42,342 nt of DNA from Candidatus Woesearchaeota archaeon (GCA_016180275.1 JACPBN010000007.1:1-42342), one strand, 5' to 3'. Shown: positions 31,230 through 39,249, counted from the first letter of the stretch. The notes: generated by a model not told the origin, from the letters alone. A program made the numbers and translations.

Positions 31230-31808
31230 ATGAACATCTTTGATGCAGTTGCCTTATTGTCCATCAGTTATATTTTTCCATTGCCTTTCTGGTGGTTTGT
31301 AATACATTCTAAGTTTCTGGCTTTAAGAAAATTTGGACTTGGCTTTCATATTATGATCATGGCCATTTGGGTGATGATAGGCATAATTCTCTTCAAATAC
31401 TCTTTTAAGATATTGGCTTATCGCTTAGAGACAAGATACACATTTTTTGCTGGGATCTTATTAACATGCCTAGTTGTTTTTATTGACCTAAAAAGGCAGC
31501 AGGATTTCTCATTCACGACCATAATCGGATTGCCTGAAGTTTTGCCTAAAAAATACAAAAGCAAGCTTATAACTCAAGGTGTCTTTAGTTATATCAGGCA
31601 TCCACGGTATTTAGAATACATATTGTTTGCTTTGGCGATGGCATTTGTTACAGGGTCAGTGATTTGTTATCTGTTCTTCATTTATACGCTTGTTGCATTT
31701 AATTTTCTTGCAAGATTGGAAGAGAAAGAGCTTATCCAGAGATTTGGGAAGAAGTATCTTGCTTACATGAAGAGAGTGCCGAGGTTTTTGCCGGGATTAC
31801 GTGCATAA
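31230..31808 (+). CDS. Isoprenylcysteine carboxyl methyltransferase-like membrane protein
   Basis: The 192-aa protein has about five helices. The C-terminal signature is ICMT/PEMT-like: LITQGVFSYIRHPRYLEYILFALAMA, where the RHPxY motif binds SAM, followed by EEKELIQRFGKKYLAYMKRVPRFLP, with E-E and Y-x-x-Y-x-x-R-V-P-R residues conserved. Such enzymes methylate prenylcysteine or lipids at the membrane. The substrate in archaea without prenylated proteins is uncertain; lipid modification is a reasonable guess. It lies 58 nt after the MgtC-like gene. Confidence 0.75.
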   Translation: MNIFDAVALLSISYIFPLPFWWFVIHSKFLALRKFGLGFHIMIMAIWVMIGIILFKYSFKILAYRLETRYTFFAGILLTCLVVFIDLKRQQDFSFTTIIGLPEVLPKKYKSKLITQGVFSYIRHPRYLEYILFALAMAFVTGSVICYLFFIYTLVAFNFLARLEEKELIQRFGKKYLAYMKRVPRFLPGLRA

Positions 31809-31820
31809 TAAATAGCTAAT

Positions 31821-32822
31821 CTATCTTTTCATACCCTCGCAAATAGTGCCGAGACTCATCAAGCATGACAGACCGAGTAGGGATGATTCATCATTGGGTC
31901 CTAATATCTCTTCTTTGGCATGTGCATATGCAGGTTGGATCGCTGAAAGATAAATCAAAGCTGTGGGTATTGCTCTAATCAAAAACAACTGCTTTATATC
32001 TCTGTAGGCAAATGAACTAGACTTTTCAGGATCGTGCTCAGCTGAACAGTAAGCTCCTAAAGGGATAGGCCCTGTGTTATTAACAGGTAAAAATCCGTAA
32101 TTTTCTCCTAGTCCATTTTGTATAGCAGATGCTGCGGTGTCATAGTAGATTGCGTTCATTATTCCAGCTGAAAATTTTCGCAATGGTAAAGGCCAGCCTA
32201 TTCCTAATCTGCCTCCTTTATGTTTTGCTCTAACTCTATCAAAGTATAAAGCAATTTTTTCATTCATTTCTGATTTTAAATGAGCTAATCGGGTTTCATC
32301 TTCTGTGAAGCCCATAAGTACACCAAAGTCGGATATTGCTTGTCTTTTATTTTTAAGTAAATCACTATATTTTAATGGATGTTGTCTTGCAGCCACTTTA
32401 ATTTCTTCAACAAGCTCAGCTATAGACACAGATCTATCTGGATTAATATCTTGTATAAGTGAAGAATAGAGTTCTACCACTGTATCCCAAAAGCCAGAAT
32501 AATTTAATGCCACTAGCCCACATATTCTTGCTTGTGTTTGTGAAGAGAATGGTAATTGGAGATTTATTTTGGAAACACTATTTGCAAATCCGTGAACTTT
32601 ACCTTTCACATCTTCTATTCCTTTTCCTGCTCCAAATTCATCAAACATTTTTCTATACACCGCAAGCATTCTCCCTGTTGCATTTCCAAGAGAGTATGCA
32701 AACAATTTACCTAAGATTCCGATATTTTCAGGCATAGCTGCTGAACATGCATGATAATCATTAACCTTTGCTTCTAGCAGTTCCTCAACAATAACGGTTC
32801 CATCTTCAGTTATGTCTGTCAT
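31821..32822 (-). CDS. Hypothetical protein, no family recognised
   Basis: The protein is about 333 aa from the ATG at 32822, preferred because GGGGAT lies before it and a TATA-like ATATTTATAG sits about 25 nt upstream; the frame also opens at ATG 32837. The protein is mixed helical with no signal peptide, a GIGWPLPLRKFSAGIMNAIYYD segment in the middle that may be a structured core, and a mildly hydrophobic stretch near residue 295 (LFLIRAIPTALIYLSAI). Residue composition is less Lys-rich than its neighbours. No catalytic motif is seen, and it stands alone on its strand. Confidence 0.6.
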   Translation of the reverse strand: MTDITEDGTVIVEELLEAKVNDYHACSAAMPENIGILGKLFAYSLGNATGRMLAVYRKMFDEFGAGKGIEDVKGKVHGFANSVSKINLQLPFSSQTQARICGLVALNYSGFWDTVVELYSSLIQDINPDRSVSIAELVEEIKVAARQHPLKYSDLLKNKRQAISDFGVLMGFTEDETRLAHLKSEMNEKIALYFDRVRAKHKGGRLGIGWPLPLRKFSAGIMNAIYYDTAASAIQNGLGENYGFLPVNNTGPIPLGAYCSAEHDPEKSSSFAYRDIKQLFLIRAIPTALIYLSAIQPAYAHAKEEILGPNDESSLLGLSCLMSLGTICEGMKR

Positions 32823-33005
32823 TTTTATTATCCCCATAATCTATAAATATGCTTATGACTCAATTTTGTACGTTTATCCTCATCATCTATTTTAATCCCC
32901 GGAGAGTAAAAACTCGATGTAGTTAATATATCCTCGGTTTCAAAAACTGCAACTTTAAGTTTCAGAGCAAAAAGCTTAAAAACTATAGGGCATTAACAGC
33001 CAAAG

Positions 33006-33827
33006 ATGTATGTAAAAACAATATTTCCGCAGAAAGACACGATAAGCACACTGATCATTGCAGTCTTAAGCAGGAATTATCCTCTTTCTAAGATGAAGCT
33101 CTTTAACACGATAAAGTCAGAGCACAAGAAGAATATAACGTATCAGGGCGTGTCAAAAGTTGTCGGGCAACTGGCTGAAGAAGGCATACTGCAAAGACAA
33201 GGAAAGGAATATGCCTTAAACAGTGAGTGGATCAATAATCTCCATAAATTCAGCCAGGAATTAAAGGGAAATTACACCAAAGGAAAGTTAGGGTTGATAG
33301 ATAAAAACACGACAGAAGCCACATTCTATACAGTGGGAGAGTTTATTGATTTTACATTTAATAATCTTAACACAGATTTCCTTGGTTGCGAGAAAGGCAA
33401 AAAAATAGCATTGCAATTAAGAAATATCGGATTTATGCCTGTTTCAAGAGCCCATATAGCGCATCTGAAAAAATTCATGGAAACAAATGAGATGTATGTT
33501 GCAGTCCAGGGAAATACAATAGTAGATAAGACCTTATCAAAGTTTCTCAAATCTTTTGGGATTAAAGTTAAGTTAGGGGCTGACTGCGCAAAAGACTCAT
33601 TAGTTCTTGTTACTGAAAATTGCTTAGTTAATATTTATGAGTCAGACGAGCTAAGAAAAGAGCTTAGGTCAATCTATCATGATGCCAAAGGCCTTAAAGA
33701 CCAAAAGCTGATGGGCTTTTTCAGGGATATCTTGTTTAAGCAGTACACATATCATGTAACATTTAACAGAAATAAGGAGCTGGCTGCCAAAATATTAAAG
33801 CAGACACTTGCATTTTTTGAGAAATGA
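33006..33827 (+). CDS. Winged-helix transcriptional regulator-like protein
   Basis: The protein is 273 aa. The N-terminal ~80 residues look like a winged helix (DTISTLIIAVLSRNYPLSKMKLF, then ITYQGVSKVVGQLAEEGILQRQGKEYAL as recognition helix and wing). Residues ~95-265 form an alpha/beta effector-like domain with repeated LGCEKGKKIALQ and KLMGFFRDILFKQYTYHV segments; the fold is not recognised. It is divergent from the gene at 31821, so it may control that gene. Start is the ATG at 33006, with no clear ribosome site, consistent with leaderless initiation. Confidence 0.65.
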   Translation: MYVKTIFPQKDTISTLIIAVLSRNYPLSKMKLFNTIKSEHKKNITYQGVSKVVGQLAEEGILQRQGKEYALNSEWINNLHKFSQELKGNYTKGKLGLIDKNTTEATFYTVGEFIDFTFNNLNTDFLGCEKGKKIALQLRNIGFMPVSRAHIAHLKKFMETNEMYVAVQGNTIVDKTLSKFLKSFGIKVKLGADCAKDSLVLVTENCLVNIYESDELRKELRSIYHDAKGLKDQKLMGFFRDILFKQYTYHVTFNRNKELAAKILKQTLAFFEK

Positions 33828-33875
33828 TGATGATATTTTGTTTTTTTAGCTAATGCAATAAAATCCTATAATCTG

Positions 33876-34301
33876 CTATTTCTTTCTCATTGTTATTATC
33901 TTATACCCAAATATCCTGCTCAGAAAGAGGTTAAACAGATTCTCTCTGATGCGAAAAAGGAGACTCATCTTGTCTGTTTTCTTAAATCCGCATTTTTTAT
34001 ATAACTTCTCAAGCTTTGAGTCACACTGTAAGAAGAGATCTGAATCTGTTGTTGATAAAACTTTTTTTACCAATTTTTCCGCATAACCTTTGTTCCTGTA
34101 TCCAGGATAAGTATAAGCTGTCTTTAATTCGTAAAATCCATCATATTTTTTCAGGGTCAAGAAAGAGATGATACTTCCCTTTTTTATCATATAAACTTCA
34201 GAATTAAAGAGGATCACTGATGGGTCAAGGGGCGGAGAATTCTTTAAGATTGTCGCCATTAATCCAGGATGTTTCCAAAGCTTTGATTTTGTTATCTTCA
34301 T
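33876..34301 (-). CDS. GNAT-family acetyltransferase
   Basis: The 141-aa protein has the GNAT acetyl-CoA loop in AYTYPGYRNKGYAEKLVKKVL (R/Q-x-x-G-x-A pattern, ~65-85) and a terminal LYKKCGFKKTDKMSLLF strand. The N-terminal substrate half is short. GNAT enzymes transfer acetyl groups to small amines, peptides or protein N-termini; the substrate cannot be predicted. It is the last of three same-strand genes with 20-nt gaps (36195 to 33876). Confidence 0.75.
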   Translation of the reverse strand: MKITKSKLWKHPGLMATILKNSPPLDPSVILFNSEVYMIKKGSIISFLTLKKYDGFYELKTAYTYPGYRNKGYAEKLVKKVLSTTDSDLFLQCDSKLEKLYKKCGFKKTDKMSLLFRIRENLFNLFLSRIFGYKIITMRKK

Positions 34302-34321
34302 TGTTGTTATCTTTATTATGA

Positions 34322-34939
34322 TTATTTGCGTTTTGCAATGAACACTTTAAACACATCAGTCCAGCCTGTTGTATGCTCTTCAACGATCTTAAACCCTGCA
34401 TTTAAAATATCTGATTTAGTGTCTCTTGTCATATCAGAGCCAATCACTAATCTGCTAAACGGCTCCATGACATATTGGTGCAGTTTTATCAACCAATTCT
34501 TGCTTAATACGTGCGCAATGACAATCATCCTGCCATTTTTCTTCAAGACTCTTTTTGCTTCCTTCAATGCAGCAACTGAATCCTTAACAGAACAGCAGTA
34601 GATAAACACCACAACAACAGCATCAAAAGAACTTTTTTTAAGCATCGATAAGTCCTGCGCATCTGCATGGATGAAAGTGTAGTTTTTTTTATCTGAAACG
34701 GTTTTTTTTGCGAGCTCTAACATCTTTTTCTCAAAATCAAGGATGGTTACCTTTGCGCCTTTTGAATAATATCTGTAATTGCCTGCGTCTCCAACACCTA
34801 TATCAAGAACTTTGCCTTTGAGCTTAGGAAGAAGCTTCTTCCTCAAGGATTCTAAATCAATAAGGCCAATATGCCTAAATAAGCCATAAATTATCCTGTA
34901 CATATGCAGGTTTCTTGAATTCTTTATCAATTCACGCAT
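34322..34939 (-). CDS. Class I SAM-dependent methyltransferase, UbiE-like
   Basis: The protein is 205 aa. Motif I is GKVLDIGVGDAGNYRYYS (~40-57), motif II VTILDFEKKML, an acidic HADAQDLSML and post-motif SFDAVVVVFIYCCSVKDSVAALKEAKRVLKKNGRMIVIAH, the standard Methyltransf_11 pattern. GMIVIAH-type ends and the late LHQYVMEPFSRLV segment are seen in UbiE- or lipid-type methyltransferases. The substrate is unknown. It lies in a three-gene same-strand run with a membrane protein and a GNAT enzyme. Confidence 0.8.
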   Translation of the reverse strand: MRELIKNSRNLHMYRIIYGLFRHIGLIDLESLRKKLLPKLKGKVLDIGVGDAGNYRYYSKGAKVTILDFEKKMLELAKKTVSDKKNYTFIHADAQDLSMLKKSSFDAVVVVFIYCCSVKDSVAALKEAKRVLKKNGRMIVIAHVLSKNWLIKLHQYVMEPFSRLVIGSDMTRDTKSDILNAGFKIVEEHTTGWTDVFKVFIAKRK

Positions 34940-34959
34940 TTTATTGTTTCTTAATCTTC

Positions 34960-36195
34960 TTATGCTCTCTTCTTCCTTATAAACTCCCTTTCCAATCTTC
35001 TATGATATCTCCAGTGTGAGATCTTGTTCCATAGGATTATAGTCAATCCTGCGCCAATACTCTCAGTTGAGCCAACTGCTGCTAAAACCCAACCATTGTA
35101 CATTAAACCGGAAACTGCAGCGATTATGCCAGTAATAGGCGCTAATGAAGAGCCAATCAATAATCCCAATCTTGCAGGGTTAGTAAAATCCTGCCTTAAC
35201 GCTTCAATTACTTTCTCCCATCTTGTATGAGGCTTTAATTTCCTTTCTTTTATAAGCGTTTCAACACTGTGATAATACATGCTGATGCTGAGTATGGCAG
35301 TTGTCAATGAAAGAGCAACGCTGCTAAGGCCAAACAAAATGCCTGCAAATATAATGTGACCTGAAACAAAAAAATGCTCGACTTTGTAAGCACCATATGT
35401 TGCAAGAATAAAAACAGGCACAAGAATCTTTAATCTCTTTAACAAGAATCGCCATGAAAATCCAGAGCCGCGGAGAGCCATTAATTCTGCAGATTCGCCC
35501 AACAAATCATCTGCGCTTGCAGCAAATATCTTTCCAAAGCCATGTGAATATTTCTCAAGAATGTGGGCAATTGGACCGACAAACAACATTGCTTTTATTA
35601 TGTTTTGGGCAATTGCAGTCCTTTCATGGGCATTATCGCTGATAATCCTAAAAATAATATAGTCAACTGCCAACTGATAAAGAATCTCATTTAAATGCGC
35701 GACAAAATCCTGCTCGTGCTTTGTGATGCCTGAATTATTTATGTCAATCAAGACTACCTGCTTGAACTTTGTCTTGTACCTAAGGATTGTGTTCAGATCT
35801 TTGTCCAAATCAACCTTATGGGCTTTTGCATGATTATAATCGTTTTCAGTGAATATTGGCTTTTTGCCTTCTTTTAACAATTGAGGAAGCCATGTTGTGA
35901 TGCAGAAATGCTGGCTATTGATGCTGATATCAGAAACTGCTTTCAACAAAGCATCTGGTGTTCTTTCAAATATTCTTACGCCAATAGCTTTGCCTTCTTC
36001 TATAACTTGTATTAGCTTTTCCCTGTTATGAGGAGTCTCTTTCAGAATATACTTAATCTCGTCTGGCAGATATTTTTCATTCTTTGGAGTCAATTCTTCA
36101 GGGATAGAGATCACTTTAAGGGCATAATTATCATCTTCTCTTATGCCTTCTTTCTTAAGAAGATTATCAATTCTGGTTTTTATTGATTTGAGCAT
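34960..36195 (-). CDS. Multi-pass membrane protein, unknown
   Basis: The protein is 411 aa. Residues 1-200 are soluble and mixed alpha/beta, with a VVLIDINNSGITKHE strand-turn resembling a Rossmann-like core. Residues ~205-395 carry five or so helices, including FAGILFGLSSVALSLTTAIL and LLIGSSLAPITGIIAAVSGL, and the C-terminus is very basic (WRYHRRLEREFIRKKRA). No family recognised. It heads the three-gene run with the methyltransferase (20-nt gap) and GNAT enzyme. The membrane part looks real, with polar loops between helices. Confidence 0.65.
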   Translation of the reverse strand: MLKSIKTRIDNLLKKEGIREDDNYALKVISIPEELTPKNEKYLPDEIKYILKETPHNREKLIQVIEEGKAIGVRIFERTPDALLKAVSDISINSQHFCITTWLPQLLKEGKKPIFTENDYNHAKAHKVDLDKDLNTILRYKTKFKQVVLIDINNSGITKHEQDFVAHLNEILYQLAVDYIIFRIISDNAHERTAIAQNIIKAMLFVGPIAHILEKYSHGFGKIFAASADDLLGESAELMALRGSGFSWRFLLKRLKILVPVFILATYGAYKVEHFFVSGHIIFAGILFGLSSVALSLTTAILSISMYYHSVETLIKERKLKPHTRWEKVIEALRQDFTNPARLGLLIGSSLAPITGIIAAVSGLMYNGWVLAAVGSTESIGAGLTIILWNKISHWRYHRRLEREFIRKKRA

Positions 36196-36249
36196 TATTT
36201 ATGATGAAGCAACAACCTTTTTATATTTATCTCTTATTAGCGCTTTTTT

Positions 36250-36414
36250 ATGAAATGCGAACTATGCAAGAAACAGCTAGAAGAATTGTTTTTGAAGAAG
36301 ATAAAAGGCACTTATATCAAAGACAGCAAAGGCAAGAAGCATGCTGTATGCTTTGAATGCCAGAAGAATCTTGGGAATGATAAAGAGGAGATACTGAAGA
36401 AGATGGGAGTCTGA
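36250..36414 (+). CDS. Small zinc-ribbon protein
   Basis: The 54-aa protein starts MKCELCKKQLEELFLKK and has a second CFEC knuckle at ~34-37, giving a CxxC-x(28)-CxxC zinc ribbon with a lysine-rich linker. A TATA element (TTTTTATATTTAT, ~36218) about 25 nt upstream suggests a leaderless transcript. It is typical of the short nucleic-acid-binding or adaptor proteins common in archaea. It is divergent from the membrane protein gene at 34960 and upstream of tRNA-Thr. Confidence 0.65.
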   Translation: MKCELCKKQLEELFLKKIKGTYIKDSKGKKHAVCFECQKNLGNDKEEILKKMGV

Positions 36415-36420
36415 GAATTT

Positions 36421-36466
36421 ATAGATGATTATTAATAATTCATATAGATGATTATTAATAATTCAT
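36421..36466. repeat. Perfect 23-bp tandem duplication
   Basis: Two immediately adjacent copies of a 23-bp unit (ATAGATGATTATTAATAATT plus CAT) at 36421-36443 and 36444-36466. The unit contains an internal AATTATTAATAATT palindrome. It lies 25 bp before tRNA-Thr and may include its promoter region. Confidence 0.8.
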
Positions 36467-36491
36467 TTTTGTTTCAAGTGATTTCATATTT

Positions 36492-36564
36492 GCCCTTGTA
36501 GTATAGCGGTTAATACGGCACTTTCGTAAAGTGCATATCCCAGGTTCAAATCCTGGCAAGGGCT
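36492..36564 (+). tRNA. tRNA-Thr(CGT)
   Basis: Acceptor GCCCTTG/CAAGGGC, D-arm with AGCGGTTA loop, anticodon stem GCACT/AGTGC with loop TTCGTAA (anticodon CGT), T-stem CCAGG/CCTGG with loop TTCAAAT, and discriminator T73. All stems pair and there is no intron. CCA is not encoded. A T-run follows directly and may serve as the terminator. Confidence 0.93.
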
Positions 36565-36607
36565 TTTTTTATTATCATTATCATCATTATCTCTCTATTT
36601 TAGTAAA

Positions 36608-37012
36608 ATGCAGCCAACAAATAAAGACCACAAACTGGCTTTATGCCCAAAGTGCAATGCATGGATCAATTATACGCCTATCTCTGGCATACATCTCTCT
36701 GCATTGACCAGGAAGTTTGGGTTAAGCACTACATATTTCAACAAATGCCATAAATGTGGGTATATGCCAACACACAAAGAGCTTGAGCAAGGGCATAAAA
36801 TAATTGAGCATGCGTATCATACTCCTGAAGGCAAGAAGATAACTTCTGACTTTAAGGCATATAATGACAAATACCTTGCAATATATAAAAAATTGCAGGC
36901 AAAAGAGATCTCAGAGACGGTGTTTGATAAATATGAAAAGATCTTTAAGGAGGAATTCAAAGAGCTCTGCAGTAAGCAGGAAGAGTTCAATGGGAAGATT
37001 GTGTTTAAGTGA
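36608..37012 (+). CDS. Zinc-finger protein, unknown function
   Basis: The 134-aa protein has two CxxC knuckles, CPKC (~13-16) and CHKC (~47-50), which form a zinc ribbon around a helical insert (SALTRKFGLSTTYFNK). Residues ~55-134 are charged and helical (KKLQAKEISETVFDKYEKIFKEEFKELC), probably coiled. It lies 43 nt after tRNA-Thr. No enzymatic motif; likely a nucleic-acid or protein-binding factor (inference). Confidence 0.65.
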   Translation: MQPTNKDHKLALCPKCNAWINYTPISGIHLSALTRKFGLSTTYFNKCHKCGYMPTHKELEQGHKIIEHAYHTPEGKKITSDFKAYNDKYLAIYKKLQAKEISETVFDKYEKIFKEEFKELCSKQEEFNGKIVFK

Positions 37013-37059
37013 GATATTGATTTTTTCTGAGATTGAATTTAAGAATATGAGATAATGTA

Positions 37060-37395
37060 TCAATGAACAAGGCTCTTCTCTAACTTCTGTTTCTTAATCT
37101 CTTTATCAGAAGCAAGGCTTGTCATATTGTCATATAACTTAATAAGGGCTTTAATGAACTCATTATCAAGATTTAATCTATACAATTGCATGTTGCCAAA
37201 TTTTTTTGCTGGCAGAATGATTTTGTTTTTTAACAGCTCATCAATCATCCTATAGAATGTGGCTCTTCCGATTTTTGCCTGCTCTGCTATATCGCTGATG
37301 GAATACTCTAACTCTCTGCCTGTTATCAGCATATCCAATACCCTGATCTTTGGCGAGTCTCCCAAAAACTTCACAAATAAAGTTGTTTCTTCCAT
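37060..37395 (-). CDS. Winged-helix (ArsR/TrmB-like) regulator
   Basis: The 111-aa protein has a clean wHTH: IRVLDMLITGRELEYSISDIAEQAKIGRATFYRMIDELLKNKIILPAKKF, with recognition helix at ~45-60, then a dimerising helix (EFIKALIKLYDNMTSLASDKEIKK). Start taken as ATG 37395 because a TATA-like ACATTTAAATAC lies about 25 nt upstream; the frame extends two codons to a TTG. It is convergent with the zinc-finger gene and divergent from the interrupted gene at 37516. No cysteine metal site is seen. Confidence 0.78.
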   Translation of the reverse strand: MEETTLFVKFLGDSPKIRVLDMLITGRELEYSISDIAEQAKIGRATFYRMIDELLKNKIILPAKKFGNMQLYRLNLDNEFIKALIKLYDNMTSLASDKEIKKQKLEKSLVH

Positions 37396-37515
37396 CTGCA
37401 ATAGAAAGATGTGCTAGTATTTAAATGTTTCGTTTTGAGACAGTGATGTATTAGTTTGATACAGCTAGTTAATAACAGAAAAATATTAATAAATAGGTAG
37501 TTCTCTAGCAGTATA

Positions 37516-37776
37516 ATGGACATCCTCTCACTCCAAAAATTCTTTTTAAGAAAACTGAGAAATTTCTCTCCGCCTAAATGAGGCGCTTCCCATACAGAAG
37601 AAAGAAATCTCTTTAAAGGATTGCCAAAGCATCTTATCGGAAGAAAAGAGACTAAAGATGCATTGGCTGAACTGTATAAGATAGGCTTTATCAACAGATA
37701 TAAGAAAACCTATGAAGTTCATGTCTCTCTTAATATCGAGAAGAAGAAAGAGATTGAAAGATTACTTGAAGAATAA
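37516..37776 (+). pseudogene. Gene interrupted by an in-frame TGA
   Basis: The frame reads MDILSLQKFFLRKLRNFSPP-K, then TGA (37579-37581), then continues open for 64 codons (GASHTEERNLFKGLPKHLIG, ETKDALAELYKIGFINRYKK, YEVHVSLNIEKKKEIERLLEE) to TAA at 37774. The second part is convincingly protein-like. The site probably once held a Trp codon (PPKWGASHTE), since similar short archaeal proteins have W there as I recall. Other genes here end in TGA, so recoding is unlikely and a nonsense mutation or sequence error is the simplest reading. Confidence 0.6.
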
Positions 37777-37825
37777 AGAAAGTGGGCTGCTGCGACGCTT
37801 ATCGCATATATTTTTAAGAGCTTTA

Positions 37826-37861
37826 TGTTACACGTAACATCTTTTCTATTATATGTAACAG
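37826..37861. repeat. Operator-like repeat pair downstream of the MNT gene
   Basis: Two inverted half-site units, TGTTA-CACG-TAACA (37826) and TATTA-TATG-TAACA (37847), lie 21 bp apart with a CTTTTC linker, right after the 3' end of the nucleotidyltransferase gene. The same arrangement recurs at 38945-38980 on the other side of the gene pair. Confidence 0.6.
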
Positions 37862-37865
37862 ATAA

Positions 37866-38507
37866 TTATTTGCACCAAATCTCCTTAACAGTATAAGGTA
37901 TTTTAAACTCCTTAAGAATATCCAACACTTTTTTTAAATTATTCACTCTTACCTTTATTTGATTTACAGTTACCTTAACAGCACCAAGCTCTTCAGCCAT
38001 TCCTTTTTGCACATAGATCATTTTTCCCTTTTTATTTTTGTATCCATACATCTTCCTCAAAAAATTCATTTTTTTATTCTGCATTATCTTATTGAGTGAA
38101 TATGACACTAATGCATCATGCTGCAAATCAGAAGGATTTTTTTCATATTTTCCATATATTACAATGCCCGTGCTTATAATTTCACTATGCAACTCTTCCC
38201 ACTCAGGCTCATTTAATCTGCCAATAATTGGCTTTATAGGGAAATATTTTTTTTTAAGCCCCCATGTCTTTTCTGATTTTATATCAAAATTGCTAATAAC
38301 TTCTTTAACTGCTTTCTCAAATGTATTCTTATGGCTAAGATTCTTAATTTCTATAAACAAATCAATGTCGCTTTTATCATCAAAATCTCCTCTAGCCATA
38401 GAGCCGAATAATATTATCATGTCTAAATTACTTATAACTTCTTTTCTTTCTAAAAGCATCGATATAAAGTCATATAAGTATGCGAATATAATATTCTGCG
38501 AATTCAT
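37866..38507 (-). CDS. Nucleotidyltransferase (MNT-type antitoxin-like)
   Basis: The 213-aa protein has the pol-beta nucleotidyltransferase motif IILFGSMARGDFDDKSDIDLFIEI near residue 31, with G-S-x-x-R-G-D and D-x-D metal ligands. A C-terminal region (~140-213) with KMIYVQKGMAEELGAVKVTVNQIKVRVNN looks like a winged-helix segment, longer than minimal MntA antitoxins (about 100-140 aa). In HEPN/MNT systems the MNT protein AMPylates and silences the HEPN RNase. It overlaps the upstream HEPN-like gene by ATGA (38504-38507), which supports the pairing. Confidence 0.75.
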   Translation of the reverse strand: MNSQNIIFAYLYDFISMLLERKEVISNLDMIILFGSMARGDFDDKSDIDLFIEIKNLSHKNTFEKAVKEVISNFDIKSEKTWGLKKKYFPIKPIIGRLNEPEWEELHSEIISTGIVIYGKYEKNPSDLQHDALVSYSLNKIMQNKKMNFLRKMYGYKNKKGKMIYVQKGMAEELGAVKVTVNQIKVRVNNLKKVLDILKEFKIPYTVKEIWCK

Positions 38508-38908
38508 AATTCCTCACCTAGTAATTCTTCCAATATCTTTTTGAGCTCAAATAGATTTTTGACAGCACCATTAATAAGGGTTTCATCTTTTTGTTTGCCA
38601 TAGCATAATCTTTCACGGAAAGTCTCTTGCTTAATCAAAAGATCAACAATTAATTCCTTTTTATCAAAACTTTCCTTAAATACATCATTAGCTCTTTTTA
38701 GAGAAGCAAAAAACTTATGGTTGACATTAAAGCCCGGGGTTATTAATTCTTTTTTATGAAGAAAGGCTGCAAAGAGGTTGGTTGAAGCTTCAGATGCTGA
38801 AAATCCTATTATCTTCTGCCTTTTTACCAGCAAATTAGCCCTTATCTTCTCATTAATATCCTCTATGAATTCATGCGCAGCTTTTATATGCTCTTCTGTT
38901 GAAGTCAT
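38504..38908 (-). CDS. HEPN-like partner of the nucleotidyltransferase
   Basis: The 134-aa all-helical protein (EEHIKAAHEFIEDINEKI, SEASTNLFAAFLHKKELI, NHKFFASLKRANDVFKESF, GAVKNLFELKKILEELL) lies directly upstream of, and translationally coupled to, a nucleotidyltransferase gene, the usual place of HEPN partners. The catalytic R-x(4-6)-H motif of HEPN RNases is not obvious, so it may be inactive, divergent, or a different helical partner. Its promoter carries a perfect palindrome and two operator-like repeats, as expected for an autoregulated toxin-antitoxin operon. Confidence 0.5.
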   Translation of the reverse strand: MTSTEEHIKAAHEFIEDINEKIRANLLVKRQKIIGFSASEASTNLFAAFLHKKELITPGFNVNHKFFASLKRANDVFKESFDKKELIVDLLIKQETFRERLCYGKQKDETLINGAVKNLFELKKILEELLGEEL

Positions 38909-38911
38909 AAG

Positions 38912-38928
38912 CTAACTATACTAGTTAG
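38912..38928. promoter_or_regulatory. Operator palindrome between promoter and HEPN start
   Basis: CTAACTA-TAC-TAGTTAG is a perfect 7-bp inverted repeat starting 3 nt upstream of the ATG at 38908. A TATA element (AATTTATATATCC on the minus strand, ~38928-38940) lies immediately beyond it, so a bound protein would block initiation. Confidence 0.6.
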
Positions 38929-38944
38929 GATATATAAATTTTTC

Positions 38945-38980
38945 TGTTATTTGTAACATCTTTTCTGTTATTTGTAACAT
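38945..38980. repeat. Operator-like repeat pair upstream of the HEPN gene
   Basis: Two identical 15-bp units TGTTATTTGTAACAT (38945-38959 and 38966-38980), each an inverted repeat TGTTA-N4-TAACA, are separated by CTTTTC so that their starts are 21 bp apart. They lie just upstream of the TATA element of the HEPN/MNT operon and match the pair at 37826-37861. Confidence 0.65.
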
Positions 38981-38999
38981 ACGAGCTAGAATTAAAGAA

Positions 39000-39212
39000 A
39001 GTGGGGACACTGGGAATTCCTTAAGCAAAGGTTTCCCTTAGGCTTATTTTGAATTTCTGAAGTGATAGTTATTCGCTAACACTCGCCCAGATCCGGGGCT
39101 TTCTTCATGGAAATATTATATCATCGGCTTTCGCCTCATATCTCCAGTTACTGGAGGCCCCTACTCTAGTGTCTTTGAGACATTTCTAGCCAGATTAAAA
39201 TATGTCCCCACT
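39000..39212. ncRNA. Multi-hairpin element closed by a 10-bp terminal helix
   Basis: AGTGGGGACA (39000-39009) pairs with TGTCCCCACT (39203-39212). Inside are several perfect small hairpins: CTCCAG-TTA-CTGGAG (~39157), TGTCT-TTG-AGACA (~39171), GGC-TTTC-GCC (~39128) and an enclosing GGGGC/GCCCC pair. No ORF is present. Ends of the GGGGACA...TGTCCCC type also occur around IS200-like/REP-type elements as I recall, so a non-autonomous mobile element is an alternative to a structured RNA. It lacks boxes 1 and 2 of copies A-C. Orientation is not determined. Confidence 0.4.
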
Positions 39213-39249
39213 ATATCCAGAAAAAGCCTGCGGTTATATAAAAATATTC

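Noticed and set aside
37579..37581. Selenocysteine or other recoding of TGA
   Set aside because: No downstream SECIS-like hairpin was apparent, and TGA is a normal stop in several genes here.
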